DNA of 21,613 bases, taken from assembly GCA_002427615.1 (NCBI GenBank), contig DIFH01000114.1:1-21613 (forward strand), read 5' to 3'. The position numbers and the translations under genes are program-made. This document shows, piece by piece, positions 7,037-15,084 of the stretch. The notes beneath the pieces are model-generated. The model was not told the origin of the DNA and made no database searches. It saw only the letters and a list, made by a program, of their open reading frames with translations. Source of the DNA: Paludibacter sp. UBA5753 (lineage in GTDB: Bacteria > Bacteroidota > Bacteroidia > Bacteroidales > Paludibacteraceae). Each line of letters starts with the position of its first letter. Positions within the stretch are counted from its first letter, which is position 1.

Positions 7037-8785
7037 ATGGATAATTTTATTGTTTCGGCTCGGAAATATCGCCCTTCGACGTTTAACTCGGTTGTAGGCC
7101 AGTCGGCATTGACAACGACATTGAAAAACGCGATAAAAAGCAATCATTTGGCTCACGCATACCTGTTTTGCGGACCGCGTGGCGTCGGGAAGACCACCTG
7201 CGCCAGGATTTTTGCCAAAACAATAAACTGCCAAAACCAGACAGAAGACCACGAAGCCTGTAACCAATGTGAATCCTGCGTTTCGTTCAACGAACAACGC
7301 TCATACAACATTCATGAGCTTGATGCCGCCTCGAACAACAGTGTGGACGATATTCGTTCGCTGATTGACCAGGTACGTATTCCGCCTCAAATCGGCAAAT
7401 ACAGCGTTTATATCGTGGATGAAGTGCACATGCTTTCGCCGGGCGCTTTCAACGCGTTCCTGAAAACGCTCGAAGAACCGCCTTCGCATGCCATATTTAT
7501 TCTGGCAACCACCGAAAAACACAAAATTATCCCTACTATTTTATCCCGTTGCCAAATCTACGATTTCAACCGCATTACCGTTGCCGATACGGTGGCGCAT
7601 TTACAATTTGTGGCAAAAAGCGAAAATGTAACGGTTGATATAAACGGGTTGAACGTTATTGCCCAAAAAAGCGATGGCGGTATGCGCGACGCGCTTTCTA
7701 TTTTTGACCAGTTAGTGAGCTTTTGTGGCAATAACATTACGTACCAGGGCGTTATCGACAACCTGAATGTATTGGACTATGAGTATTATTTCAATCTTGT
7801 TGAAGCATTCCTGAAAGGAGACATAACCAAATCTCTGTTAATTTTCAACGATGTATTGAACAAAGGTTTTGATGCTCATCATTTCATTACCGGACTGAGC
7901 GCTCACCTTCGCGACGTTCTGGTGAGCAAAGATGCTGCAACTATTCAATTGCTCGAAGTCGGCGCCGATATTGGGAAACGTTACCAACAACAAGCTCTGC
8001 TTTGCAGCCCTGAATTTTTATTTCAAGCCCTGAAAATAAGTAACGATTGTGATTTGGATTACAGAATTAGTAAAAACAAGCGTTTATTGGTAGAACTTGC
8101 ATTGATTCGGATATGCCAATTGAACGGTGAAAAAAAAAACTTTCTGAATGACGATGTAATTGTTCCCATTCAAAAAATCAATGCAGACCAAACTGAAATT
8201 AAGGAACAACCCAAGTCTGCACTTGCCGAAAAACCTGTCGTTAAGAATCCTGTCGCAACCGATACAACCGTAAGAACCACACCTGCCTCAACTCTTACAA
8301 AACCACAGGTTCCGGTTGTCAACAATCAACGCCCGGTGAGTATTTCGATTTCAAAACCCACATCAGTGGCAGAGCCTGAAACAAACTACCCGCTTAAACC
8401 AACAGAGCAAGTAGTTTTGAATGAAGACTTTACGGACAATGACTTGTTGGAAGCATGGAAAAATTTTGGGTCGACCATAAATGATAAAATAAAAAAAATC
8501 GGTTTTCTGAATTCAAATTTACCCAACCGGATTTCAAGAACCGAATTTGAGATTTTGGTAAATAATGTGATGCAGGAAAATGAACTGAAAAAAATTCAAA
8601 CCGACATCGTTCAGTTCCTGTCCAATCAACTAAAGAATTCATCAATAAAAATGATTATCAAAGTGGCTGAAGAAAACGAAACTCAACGCGCCATTTCTCC
8701 CGAAGAACGGTATAAAATCATGATGGAACAAAATCCTGCTTTAGAAAAACTCCGAAAAAATTTACATCTCGAAATAGATGAATAA
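7037..8785 (+). CDS. dnaX: DNA polymerase III clamp-loader subunit tau/gamma
   Basis: ATPase that loads the sliding clamp and couples polymerase to helicase. At 582 residues it is complete. N-terminal AAA+ signatures are intact: Walker A GPRGVGKTT (46-54), four zinc-binding cysteines (Cys65, 75, 78, 81), Walker B VDEVH (127-131), and SRC (170-172) with the expected arginine finger. The clamp-loader core ends near residue 363. After it come a Pro/Thr/Val-rich linker (about 385-460) and a C-terminal tau-type domain from about 468. Ten As sit at codons 365-368, precisely at the core/linker boundary, and both alternative frames stop within a few codons, so two products are likely (see separate entry). 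The gene is transcribed alone and ends in a shared terminator. Confidence 0.97.
   Translation: MDNFIVSARKYRPSTFNSVVGQSALTTTLKNAIKSNHLAHAYLFCGPRGVGKTTCARIFAKTINCQNQTEDHEACNQCESCVSFNEQRSYNIHELDAASNNSVDDIRSLIDQVRIPPQIGKYSVYIVDEVHMLSPGAFNAFLKTLEEPPSHAIFILATTEKHKIIPTILSRCQIYDFNRITVADTVAHLQFVAKSENVTVDINGLNVIAQKSDGGMRDALSIFDQLVSFCGNNITYQGVIDNLNVLDYEYYFNLVEAFLKGDITKSLLIFNDVLNKGFDAHHFITGLSAHLRDVLVSKDAATIQLLEVGADIGKRYQQQALLCSPEFLFQALKISNDCDLDYRISKNKRLLVELALIRICQLNGEKKNFLNDDVIVPIQKINADQTEIKEQPKSALAEKPVVKNPVATDTTVRTTPASTLTKPQVPVVNNQRPVSISISKPTSVAEPETNYPLKPTEQVVLNEDFTDNDLLEAWKNFGSTINDKIKKIGFLNSNLPNRISRTEFEILVNNVMQENELKKIQTDIVQFLSNQLKNSSIKMIIKVAEENETQRAISPEERYKIMMEQNPALEKLRKNLHLEIDE
8130..8151 (+). promoter_or_regulatory. 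Probable dnaX slippage/frameshift site giving a gamma-like product
   Basis: A run of ten As (8130-8139) reads GAA AAA AAA AAC in frame and contains the heptamer A AAA AAC, a classic -1 slippery site. In the -1 frame (or with one extra A in the mRNA) the reading becomes K L S E and then TGA at 8149-8151, giving about 371 residues. With one A lost, TGA comes after only two codons. Short stem arms (8145-8150 and 8167-8172) could help, but they are weak. E. coli uses ribosomal frameshifting and Thermus transcript slippage at similar places in dnaX. Confidence 0.6.
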
Positions 8786-8829
8786 AAAAAAACGACAAAG
8801 CCCGATAAAGGGTTTTGTCGTTTTTTTTT
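8784..8829. terminator. Bidirectional terminator between dnaX and glmM
   Basis: A near-perfect symmetrical hairpin: nine As, then CGACAAAGCCC, loop GATAAA, GGGTTTTGTCG, and nine Ts. One G-T pair is the only imperfection. The dnaX stop codon overlaps its first bases. Read on the other strand it has the same A-stem-T form, so it also serves the converging glmM-type gene that stops at 8847. Confidence 0.93.
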
Positions 8830-8846
8830 ATTCTGATAATGATGTC

Positions 8847-10238
8847 CTATATTCCGGCAATTGCTTTAATCTGTTGAATAATATCCTTTGCAAATTTATC
8901 AGCTTCATCGTAAGTTCCTGCTTCGGAATAAATACGGATAATCGGTTCGGTATTTGATTTGCGTAAATGTACCCAACCGGTAGGAAAATCAATTTTCACC
9001 CCATCAATATCATTTACTTCATATTGTTTGTGGCTTTCTTTAATCACTTTTAGAATGCTATCAACATCAATAGCCGGTGTAAGTTCAATTTTATTCTTTG
9101 AAATATAATATTCGGGATAAGTTTTGCGCAGTTCCGAAACTTTCATTTTCGATTTTGCCAACAAGGTCAGAAACAAAGCAATTCCCACCAAAGCATCACG
9201 TCCGTAATGACTTGCAGGATAAATCACTCCGCCATTCCCTTCGCCTCCGATGACAGCATTGGTGGCTTTCATGGCAGTAACCACGTTTACCTCTCCCACA
9301 GCGGCAGCAGTATATTCACAATTATAATTACGTGTAACATCGCGCAAAGCCCGTGTTGAACTGAGATTCGAAACCGTGTTTCCCGGCGTGTTTTGCAACA
9401 CATAGTCGGCAATTGAAACAAGCGTGTATTCTTCACCGAACATGCTTCCGTTTTCGCAGATAATAGCCAACCGATCGACATCCGGATCGACAACAAAACC
9501 TACATCCGCTTTTCCTTGTTTCATCAACGAAGAAATCTCGGTTAAATGTTCGGGAAGCGGTTCCGGATTATGTGGAAAATGACCATTCGGCTCACAATAT
9601 AATTTTTCAATTTTATTTACGCCAAGCGCTTTTAATAAAGCAGGAATTGCCTCACCGCCAACCGAGTTCACACAATCGATAGCCACGCTGAAATTAGCCG
9701 CTTTGATTGCATTTACATCCACTAACTTGAGGGCTAAAACGCTTTCGATATGTTTTTCGGTATACGAAAAATTTTCGGTAAGTTTTCCTAATTCGTCCAC
9801 ACCGGAAAATGAAAACGATTCTTCGGCCGCAATTTTCAGGACATCTTCACCTTCCTGAGCATTCAGGAATTCTCCCTTTTCGTTCAGTAATTTCAAAGCA
9901 TTCCATTGTTTCGGATTATGGCTGGCAGTCAGGATAATTCCTCCAGCTGCTTTTTCCATAGTTACCGCAAGTTCGGTGGTAGGAGTTGTTGCCAACCCGA
10001 TATTTACCACATCGAAACCCATACCCAACAACGTACCAACAACCAATTGATTCACCATTTCTCCTGAAATCCGGGCATCACGGCCAACCACTATTTTATT
10101 GACATCAGTTTGCTTATGAGCGCTGATATGTGCAGCATAAGCCGCTGTAAAACGCACAATATCAACTGGATTTAGGCCATCTCCCACCACGCCGCCAATT
10201 GTGCCGCGGATACCGGAAATTGATTTTATTAATGCCAT
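8847..10238 (-). CDS. glmM: Phosphohexomutase, probably phosphoglucosamine mutase
   Basis: Alpha-D-phosphohexomutase of 463 residues, complete. All four family loops are present: the phosphoserine loop TASHNP (104-109, Ser106), the metal loop DPDVDR (251-256), the sugar loop GEGNGG (332-337) and the phosphate loop RKSNTEP (426-432). Phosphoglucosamine mutase turns glucosamine-6-phosphate into glucosamine-1-phosphate for UDP-GlcNAc, feeding peptidoglycan and lipid A. The GEGNGG and SNTEP variants differ from the E. coli GlmM loops but are what I recall from Bacteroidales proteins annotated as GlmM. A phosphoglucomutase/phosphomannomutase role cannot be excluded by motif alone. The weak CAAATAAA at 10296-10303 could be a diverged promoter box. 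Confidence 0.85.
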   Translation of the reverse strand: MALIKSISGIRGTIGGVVGDGLNPVDIVRFTAAYAAHISAHKQTDVNKIVVGRDARISGEMVNQLVVGTLLGMGFDVVNIGLATTPTTELAVTMEKAAGGIILTASHNPKQWNALKLLNEKGEFLNAQEGEDVLKIAAEESFSFSGVDELGKLTENFSYTEKHIESVLALKLVDVNAIKAANFSVAIDCVNSVGGEAIPALLKALGVNKIEKLYCEPNGHFPHNPEPLPEHLTEISSLMKQGKADVGFVVDPDVDRLAIICENGSMFGEEYTLVSIADYVLQNTPGNTVSNLSSTRALRDVTRNYNCEYTAAAVGEVNVVTAMKATNAVIGGEGNGGVIYPASHYGRDALVGIALFLTLLAKSKMKVSELRKTYPEYYISKNKIELTPAIDVDSILKVIKESHKQYEVNDIDGVKIDFPTGWVHLRKSNTEPIIRIYSEAGTYDEADKFAKDIIQQIKAIAGI

Positions 10239-10297
10239 GGGGTTTTATTTTCTAAAGTTATTTTTAATGGATTCGGAATTTTAGAATTGATTTTACA

Positions 10298-10330
10298 AAT
10301 AAAAAGTAGAATTTTTTATATTCTACTTCT
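10298..10330 (-). terminator. Weak hairpin terminator after the DUF4827-like lipoprotein gene
   Basis: The minus strand carries AAGTAGAAT, a 7-base loop and ATTCTACTT, then a T-rich tail (TTTATTTG). Arms are at 10304-10312 and 10320-10328. It lies about 35 bases past the stop codon at 10365. The stem is AT-rich, so termination may be partial and leave some read-through into glmM. Confidence 0.5.
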
Positions 10331-10364
10331 ACAAATCAAATGGACGCTTTCCAGCGCTTATTAC

Positions 10365-10910
10365 TTACTTTTGAATTTTTATTTTCATTTCATATCCGTA
10401 AGGAATAACGGCATCTCTGGCATCGCTAAAACCAATTTTTGAATGCACAATAAATTTGGCCCGCGAATTATTTCTTTTCATATAGGATACAGCTTCGTGC
10501 CATCCGACGCATACCTGTGTTTGGTCCAAATAGTTGAATGTAGTAGGATAAGGATAATCAACTGTATTCCAATTAGAAACAACAGTATCAGATTTTGCAT
10601 TCAGCGTGTATTGATAATAACGAGGCACTACCAAATCGTTGGCGACGAGTGTATCGGCATCGACGCCCGTATCACCCTCACTTACCAAATGGAAGTATAA
10701 GCCTGATTTAGTGAGTACATAAACGTTTTCGGCCCAGGGGAATTCAGTTGGAAATTCAGAAACAACCTTAATATTATTGCGTTTGATATAATCGGCTATT
10801 AATTCTTTTTCGGCTTTGAGTTGTTCGGCATAAGTTTGAGTGTCGCTACATGATGAAAAAACAAGGGCAACAAGCAGAAAAACAGGAAATAATTTTGAAA
10901 ATACTTTCAT
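10365..10910 (-). CDS. DUF4827-like lipoprotein
   Basis: A 181-residue secreted lipoprotein: basic start, hydrophobic core, then the lipobox FSSC with Cys21 as the lipidation site. From its overall sequence and length I take it for the Bacteroidales DUF4827 group, which resembles FKBP-fold proteins; this is from memory. The segment PYPTTFNYLDQTQVCVGWHEAVSYMK and the end PYGYEMKIKI recall the closing strand of that fold. No isomerase active-site set is evident. It lies between an FKBP-type lipoprotein gene and the glmM-type gene, both on the same strand, but with spacers of 116 and 126 bases. An imperfect GATATTTG box at 10936-10943 (minus strand) could start its own transcript. Confidence 0.75.
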   Translation of the reverse strand: MKVFSKLFPVFLLVALVFSSCSDTQTYAEQLKAEKELIADYIKRNNIKVVSEFPTEFPWAENVYVLTKSGLYFHLVSEGDTGVDADTLVANDLVVPRYYQYTLNAKSDTVVSNWNTVDYPYPTTFNYLDQTQVCVGWHEAVSYMKRNNSRAKFIVHSKIGFSDARDAVIPYGYEMKIKIQK

Positions 10911-11026
10911 ATAAAGTTTTAATAAAATTCGTTTGCAAATATCCGATTAAATTCCGAAAATTAAAAGTTAAGAATAACAAATATGATTATGAACAATTTA
11001 ATAATTTACAATTAAATACTGAACTA

Positions 11027-11542
11027 TTATTGAACCAAATGCAGATAAACAATTACCGATGTATAGGGATTTACATTTCCCCCCTCTCCTTTCATTCCGT
11101 AAGCCAGATACCATGGAAGAATCAGGGTGGCTTTTTCGCCTTTACGCATAAGTTTCAAAAGCTCTTCGATACCGGTAATCGTTTGTTTTTTCCCAAGTGT
11201 AATCATCTCTTCTTTTCTGAAAAGAAACTCTTTATCAAGTGAATATACGCTGTACGAAATTTTACAGGTTTCAAGTTCTTTCAGTTTTTCTGATTTGGTT
11301 GCCAAATTTATTTTATACCAAAAACCCTGATTATCCTTTGTGTAAATGCTGTCCGTTTTCAAAACATACCCGGCAATCAGGCTATCTTCTGCTACAATCA
11401 GGCTCTCATTTATTTTCAACAATGCCAGTCCCACGCTGTCTGTTTCATTTGGCTTATTGGCAGGCAATTGAGGCGCCGGCTTTTGGCACGATATGAACAG
11501 GAATATTGAAATAAATATTGAAAAGAAACGAGAATATCTCAT
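11027..11542 (-). CDS. FKBP-type peptidyl-prolyl isomerase-like lipoprotein
   Basis: A 171-residue lipoprotein with a hydrophobic N-terminus and the lipobox FISC (Cys19). The C-terminal half is an FKBP-type fold: TITGIEELLKLMRKGEKATLILPWYLAYG, then the final strand TSVIVYLHLV. FKBPs catalyse cis-trans isomerisation of prolyl bonds and act as folding helpers. Here the protein would face the periplasm or outer membrane. It resembles the lipoprotein FKBPs of Bacteroidota such as GldI, though gliding is not implied. The start codon follows the thrA stop by 39 bases, so readthrough from thrA is likely. Reduced conservation in the first half of the domain makes catalytic activity uncertain. Confidence 0.83.
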   Translation of the reverse strand: MRYSRFFSIFISIFLFISCQKPAPQLPANKPNETDSVGLALLKINESLIVAEDSLIAGYVLKTDSIYTKDNQGFWYKINLATKSEKLKELETCKISYSVYSLDKEFLFRKEEMITLGKKQTITGIEELLKLMRKGEKATLILPWYLAYGMKGEGGNVNPYTSVIVYLHLVQ

Positions 11543-11581
11543 TGTTAATAATTTGACAGATTAACAAAATATCAAACCGTA

Positions 11582-14017
11582 TTAGCGAATATTGGCAATA
11601 CTGATAATATCCGAAAATACGCCGGCAGCAGTAACGCTTGCTCCTGCCCCATATCCTTTAATCATCATCGGAAATTCATTGTATCTTTCGGTGGTAATCA
11701 ACACGATATTGTTACTTCCCTGCAAATCGTAAAACGGATGCAGGCTGTCCACTTCCTGCAAACCGACATCGCATCTGCCCATTTCCATCGTCGCCACAAA
11801 ACGCCAACGTTTACCCTGTTCAACAAGTTTTGCGCGTTTTTCTTCAAATTCCGCATCAAGTTCCGGAACTTTTTTCCAGAAATCGTCCAAACTTCCCGAA
11901 AAATACTTATCCGGAATAAACAATTTTTTGTCAACATCATCCTGTTCCACTCTATAACCGGCTTCGCGCGCCAGAATCACTAATTTTCGGACAACATCCT
12001 TGCCACTCAAATCTATACGCGGATCGGGCTCCGAAAATCCGGCTTCTTTTGCCATTAAAATTGCTTTGCTTAACGGTATTTCTTTGCTTATGGTGTTGAA
12101 AATAAAATTCAGCGTACCTGAAAGAACCGCTTCCATTTTTTGGATGTGATCGCCACTGTTTATCAGGCTGTTCATGGTGTTGATTATAGGTAAACCCGCT
12201 CCTACATTCGTTTCGAACAAAAACTTGACGCCTCTGCGACGCGAAATTTCTTTCAGCGTATTATAATTATTAAACGATGACGATGCGGCTATTTTATTGG
12301 CAGCTACAACCGAAACATTGTTTTCGAGTAAAGTCTGATACAAAGCGGCAATTTCGTGGTTGGCTGTACAATCCACAAAAACCGAGTTAAAAATATTCAT
12401 ATTCACCACTTCCTGGCAAATGCGCGTCGACGTGGCTTCTTGTCCGTCCGAATTCAGGCTCTCCCTGTAATTTTCGAGATTGATACCCTCGCGTGAAAAA
12501 AGCATTTTTTTACTTGATGCTATTCCCACTACATTGAGTTTAAGTCCGTTCTGCATCATCAGTTTGGGCTGTTGTTTTTTAATCTGCTCCAGCAAATTAC
12601 TACCAACCGTACCCACTCCGACTACAAAAACATTCAACACCTGATATTCCGAAAGAAAAAATGCATCGTGAATAACGTTCAAGGCTTTACGTAAAGATTT
12701 CCGGTCGGTTACGAATGATATATTTGTTTCGGATGCCCCTTGCGCACAAGCAATTACATTGATCCCGTTTTTACCCAACGTTCCGAACAGTTTTCCGGCA
12801 ATGCCCGGAGTACGTTTCATGTTGTCGCCAACAATAGCCACAGTGGCCAAATCGTCTTCGGAAAAAATATTGTCAATTTCACCCTGCAATATTTCGGCAG
12901 CAAATTCCTGCCGTAAAACTTTCACAGCCAACTCACTGTCGGCATTGCGAACACCGATGGAAGTTGTATTTTCGGACGAAGCCTGCGATACCAGAAAAAC
13001 ACTGATGCCATTTTTTGCCAATACGCGGAAAATACGATAATTCACACCGATAACTCCCACCATTCCAAGACCTTGAATGGTAATGAGCGAAGTATCGTTG
13101 ATTGATGAAATGCCTTTAATAGCCTTCGACGCTCCACCTGCTTTTTCCTGTGATATATAAGTCCCCTTGGCTTCAGGATTGAAAGTATTTTTAATTACGA
13201 CCGGAATATTTTTATGAAAAACAGGGAAAATTGTAGGTGGATAAATGACTTTTGCCCCAAAATTACTAAGTTCCATGGCTTCGCTGAAACTCAGTCTTTC
13301 AATCACATAAGTGTTGCTGATAATACGCGGATCGGCTGTCATAAAGCCATCCACATCCGTCCATATTTCGAGAATCGAGGCATTGAGTGCAGCAGCCAGA
13401 ATGGCGGCGGTATAATCGGAACCGCCTCGTCCCAGATTGGTTATGAAGTTTGTTCTACTGTCGGTTGAAATAAATCCACCGCAAACTGAAATCCGTGTTT
13501 CGTTTGCAAATCGTTCCTTGATCAATTCATTCGTTTTGGGAAAATCAACCACGTGTTTATCAAACTGATTGATAGTCTTTATAAAATCTTTCGATTCAAA
13601 ATGAACTGCTCCTGAAATGACATTGGCCACTATGATTGAAGAAATAGACTCGCCATAACTCACAATCGTGTCAATTATTTTTGCTGAAGTATCCTTGATT
13701 AAAAAAATCCCACGAAGTATATTGGACAAATCATTAAACTGAACTTTTACCTGTTCAAGAACAGTTTGTAACCTGTCTCGGGGTACAACCGCTTCAATCA
13801 CATTAATATGGCGCTGAAGCATCGACTGGTATTCGGTCAGGTATTCTTCATTGCCATCAGAAGCTAATTTTGAAACTCTATAAAGTTGATCGGTAACATC
13901 CGAAAGCGCAGAAACAACTACAATTACCGACTCTTTTTCAGCCTCTACTATCTTTTTTACGCTTAAAATACCATTGACAGAACCTACGGATGTTCCGCCG
14001 AATTTCATTACTTTCAT
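11582..14017 (-). CDS. thrA: Bifunctional aspartate kinase/homoserine dehydrogenase I
   Basis: First and third steps of the aspartate pathway to threonine and methionine, fused in one 811-residue chain (the E. coli enzyme is of similar length). The kinase domain has KFGGTSVG (5-12) and GRGGSDYTA (196-204). Two ACT-type regulatory segments follow (about 310-360 and 390-445), usually the site of threonine feedback. The dehydrogenase begins with the NAD(P)-binding GVGTVGSN near residue 466 and carries GAGLPIINT and the typical end GAGASVTAAGVF. No thrB or thrC is adjacent on its downstream side, where an FKBP lipoprotein follows. The 5' leader holds a hairpin and a tail that closely match the leader of the esterase gene at 16521. 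Confidence 0.97.
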   Translation of the reverse strand: MKVMKFGGTSVGSVNGILSVKKIVEAEKESVIVVVSALSDVTDQLYRVSKLASDGNEEYLTEYQSMLQRHINVIEAVVPRDRLQTVLEQVKVQFNDLSNILRGIFLIKDTSAKIIDTIVSYGESISSIIVANVISGAVHFESKDFIKTINQFDKHVVDFPKTNELIKERFANETRISVCGGFISTDSRTNFITNLGRGGSDYTAAILAAALNASILEIWTDVDGFMTADPRIISNTYVIERLSFSEAMELSNFGAKVIYPPTIFPVFHKNIPVVIKNTFNPEAKGTYISQEKAGGASKAIKGISSINDTSLITIQGLGMVGVIGVNYRIFRVLAKNGISVFLVSQASSENTTSIGVRNADSELAVKVLRQEFAAEILQGEIDNIFSEDDLATVAIVGDNMKRTPGIAGKLFGTLGKNGINVIACAQGASETNISFVTDRKSLRKALNVIHDAFFLSEYQVLNVFVVGVGTVGSNLLEQIKKQQPKLMMQNGLKLNVVGIASSKKMLFSREGINLENYRESLNSDGQEATSTRICQEVVNMNIFNSVFVDCTANHEIAALYQTLLENNVSVVAANKIAASSSFNNYNTLKEISRRRGVKFLFETNVGAGLPIINTMNSLINSGDHIQKMEAVLSGTLNFIFNTISKEIPLSKAILMAKEAGFSEPDPRIDLSGKDVVRKLVILAREAGYRVEQDDVDKKLFIPDKYFSGSLDDFWKKVPELDAEFEEKRAKLVEQGKRWRFVATMEMGRCDVGLQEVDSLHPFYDLQGSNNIVLITTERYNEFPMMIKGYGAGASVTAAGVFSDIISIANIR

Positions 14018-14083
14018 GTGTAAATAATTGTTTTTCTTTAGTTGTTACCTGAAACTCAACCCGAAAACAGGGATGAGGTTTCA
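14018..14083 (-). promoter_or_regulatory. thrA leader: hairpin plus tail shared with the esterase gene
   Basis: Read on the plus strand, an imperfect hairpin from TGAAAC (14050) to GTTTCA (14083) is followed towards the gene by a 32-base AT-rich tail reaching the ATG. The tail and the near hairpin arm match the leader of the gene starting at 16521 at 36 of 40 aligned bases plus one 3-base gap. It could be a transposed palindromic repeat or a regulatory leader. A weak TAATATTG box at 14123-14130 may be the promoter. Confidence 0.5.
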
Positions 14084-14181
14084 TTGCCGATGATGTTATT
14101 AATTCTATTTTATTTCAGAGTGCAATATTAGCGATTTTTTATCAGATATAGGGCGTGTCCGAGCGTTTTTTGGACAAACAG

Positions 14182-14212
14182 TTGCAACTTCCCAAAAAAT
14201 AAAGTACTTTTG
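14182..14212 (+). promoter_or_regulatory. tRNA-Arg promoter (TTG-20-TACTTTTG)
   Basis: TTG at 14182-14184 and TACTTTTG at 14205-14212 are 20 bases apart, the expected spacing for the Bacteroidota TTTG/TAnnTTTG promoter. The box ends 61 bases before the tRNA, leaving a short 5' leader to be trimmed. This is the best promoter match in the window. Confidence 0.75.
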
Positions 14213-14273
14213 CACCGCTTTTGTAGAATTGGAAACGATTTCTGTGCAACAGCCTACCGGCAACAAAAATACC

Positions 14274-14347
<74 letters not shown>

Positions 14348-14381
14348 CAAAACGATTGCCAATTAGCGACCATTCAAAAAC

Positions 14382-14425
14382 AAACCATTCTAAATCAATT
14401 ATTTAGAATGGTTTACTGCTTTTAT
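14382..14425 (+). terminator. Hairpin terminator after tRNA-Arg
   Basis: Perfect 14-bp arms, AAACCATTCTAAAT (14382-14395) and its complement (14401-14414), enclose a 5-base loop. A T-rich stretch (CTTTTA) follows. The stem is AT-rich but long. It begins 35 bases after the tRNA and most likely ends its transcript. Confidence 0.72.
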
Positions 14426-14667
14426 ATTAATTAAGTAAAAGCCAGTTTTAGACCTCAAAACGACAATAAATCGATCCCAATTCATTACCTGTTTTTCCCT
14501 CCAAGCATTAGTACCTTATCTTTCAAATTTGCGTATTTTTGGTATAATATTCAAGAACAATATGCTGGAACAAAAAACTAACTCTTTGATTTTCTATGAC
14601 ATAATAATGGTTTCTTTTCCTAATTTTGTAACATAATGTAACTACTCAACACCCTTTGTTTTTATAA
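14426..14667. other. Gene-free AT-rich spacer
   Basis: No convincing coding frame or RNA gene is seen. A lone TAATTTTG box at 14621-14628 has no partner TTG at the right distance and no gene downstream. It is the first part of a roughly 700-base gene-free zone between the tRNA and the carbohydrate cluster. Confidence 0.5.
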
Positions 14668-14762
14668 CCTTTTGATTTTCAGTTCGACTATGTCGAACTG
14701 AAAATCAAAAGGAGGGGGATTGTTTCATTAACCCCCAGTTGCGCTTCGCTTACCGGGGGTTA
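14668..14762. repeat. Perfect 21-bp hairpin with a second G/C hairpin beside it
   Basis: Arms at 14668-14688 and 14692-14712 are exact complements over 21 bases around a 3-base TAT loop. Sixteen bases later TAACCCCC (14729-14736) pairs with GGGGGTTA (14755-14762), and a small GCG-CTT-CGC turn lies between. Neither hairpin is followed by a T-run on the plus strand or adjoins a gene end, so they look like mobile or dispersed palindromic elements rather than terminators. Confidence 0.7.
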
Positions 14763-14881
14763 TGCAAAGAGTTTAAATGCATAACAATCAACCAAATGGC
14801 TGAATATTATCAAATTTATTGGGGTGCTGAGTGGTTACCTATATGTATAACTTTGGTACGTAAACAAATCATAACTTAAAT

Positions 14882-15008
14882 AGTGTTTGCAAGAAAACGC
14901 CCATCTCTGCGTTGCACTCGCAGCAAAAACTACTCATCCCGCCTTGGCGGGACTCCGTGTTTTCGCTGCTTCGTGCGCCTTGACCTTGACGTTTTCTTAT
15001 CAAACACT
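14882..15008. repeat. About 127-bp imperfect palindrome (MITE- or REP-like)
   Basis: The outer arms AGTGTTTGCAAGAAAACG (14882-14899) and its near complement (14990-15008) differ by a small insertion and one base. A middle pair, GCAGCAAAAAC with GTTTTCGCTGC, and a central perfect stem, TCCCGCC-tt-GGCGGGA (14937-14952), share the same centre near 14945. The whole block folds on one axis and is more GC-rich than its surroundings. It sits about 75 bases past the stop of the esterase gene. It may be a small non-coding mobile element, and may also act as the cluster's transcript end. Confidence 0.7.
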
Positions 15009-15084
15009 GAGTTTTCTTTCAAGCACTAAATAAGATAATTGTCGTAATTTATCCCGATAATAATTTACCTGTTTATTTGATCCG

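Noticed and set aside
10850..11242. 130-codon plus-strand frame overlapping two lipoprotein genes
   Set aside because: It covers the AT-rich spacer and antisense of both genes, with Lys/Asn/Phe-rich low-complexity content.
14018..14273. Threonine attenuator or riboswitch upstream of thrA
   Set aside because: No leader peptide rich in Thr or Ile codons, and no recognisable riboswitch core. Only the repeat-like hairpin is present.
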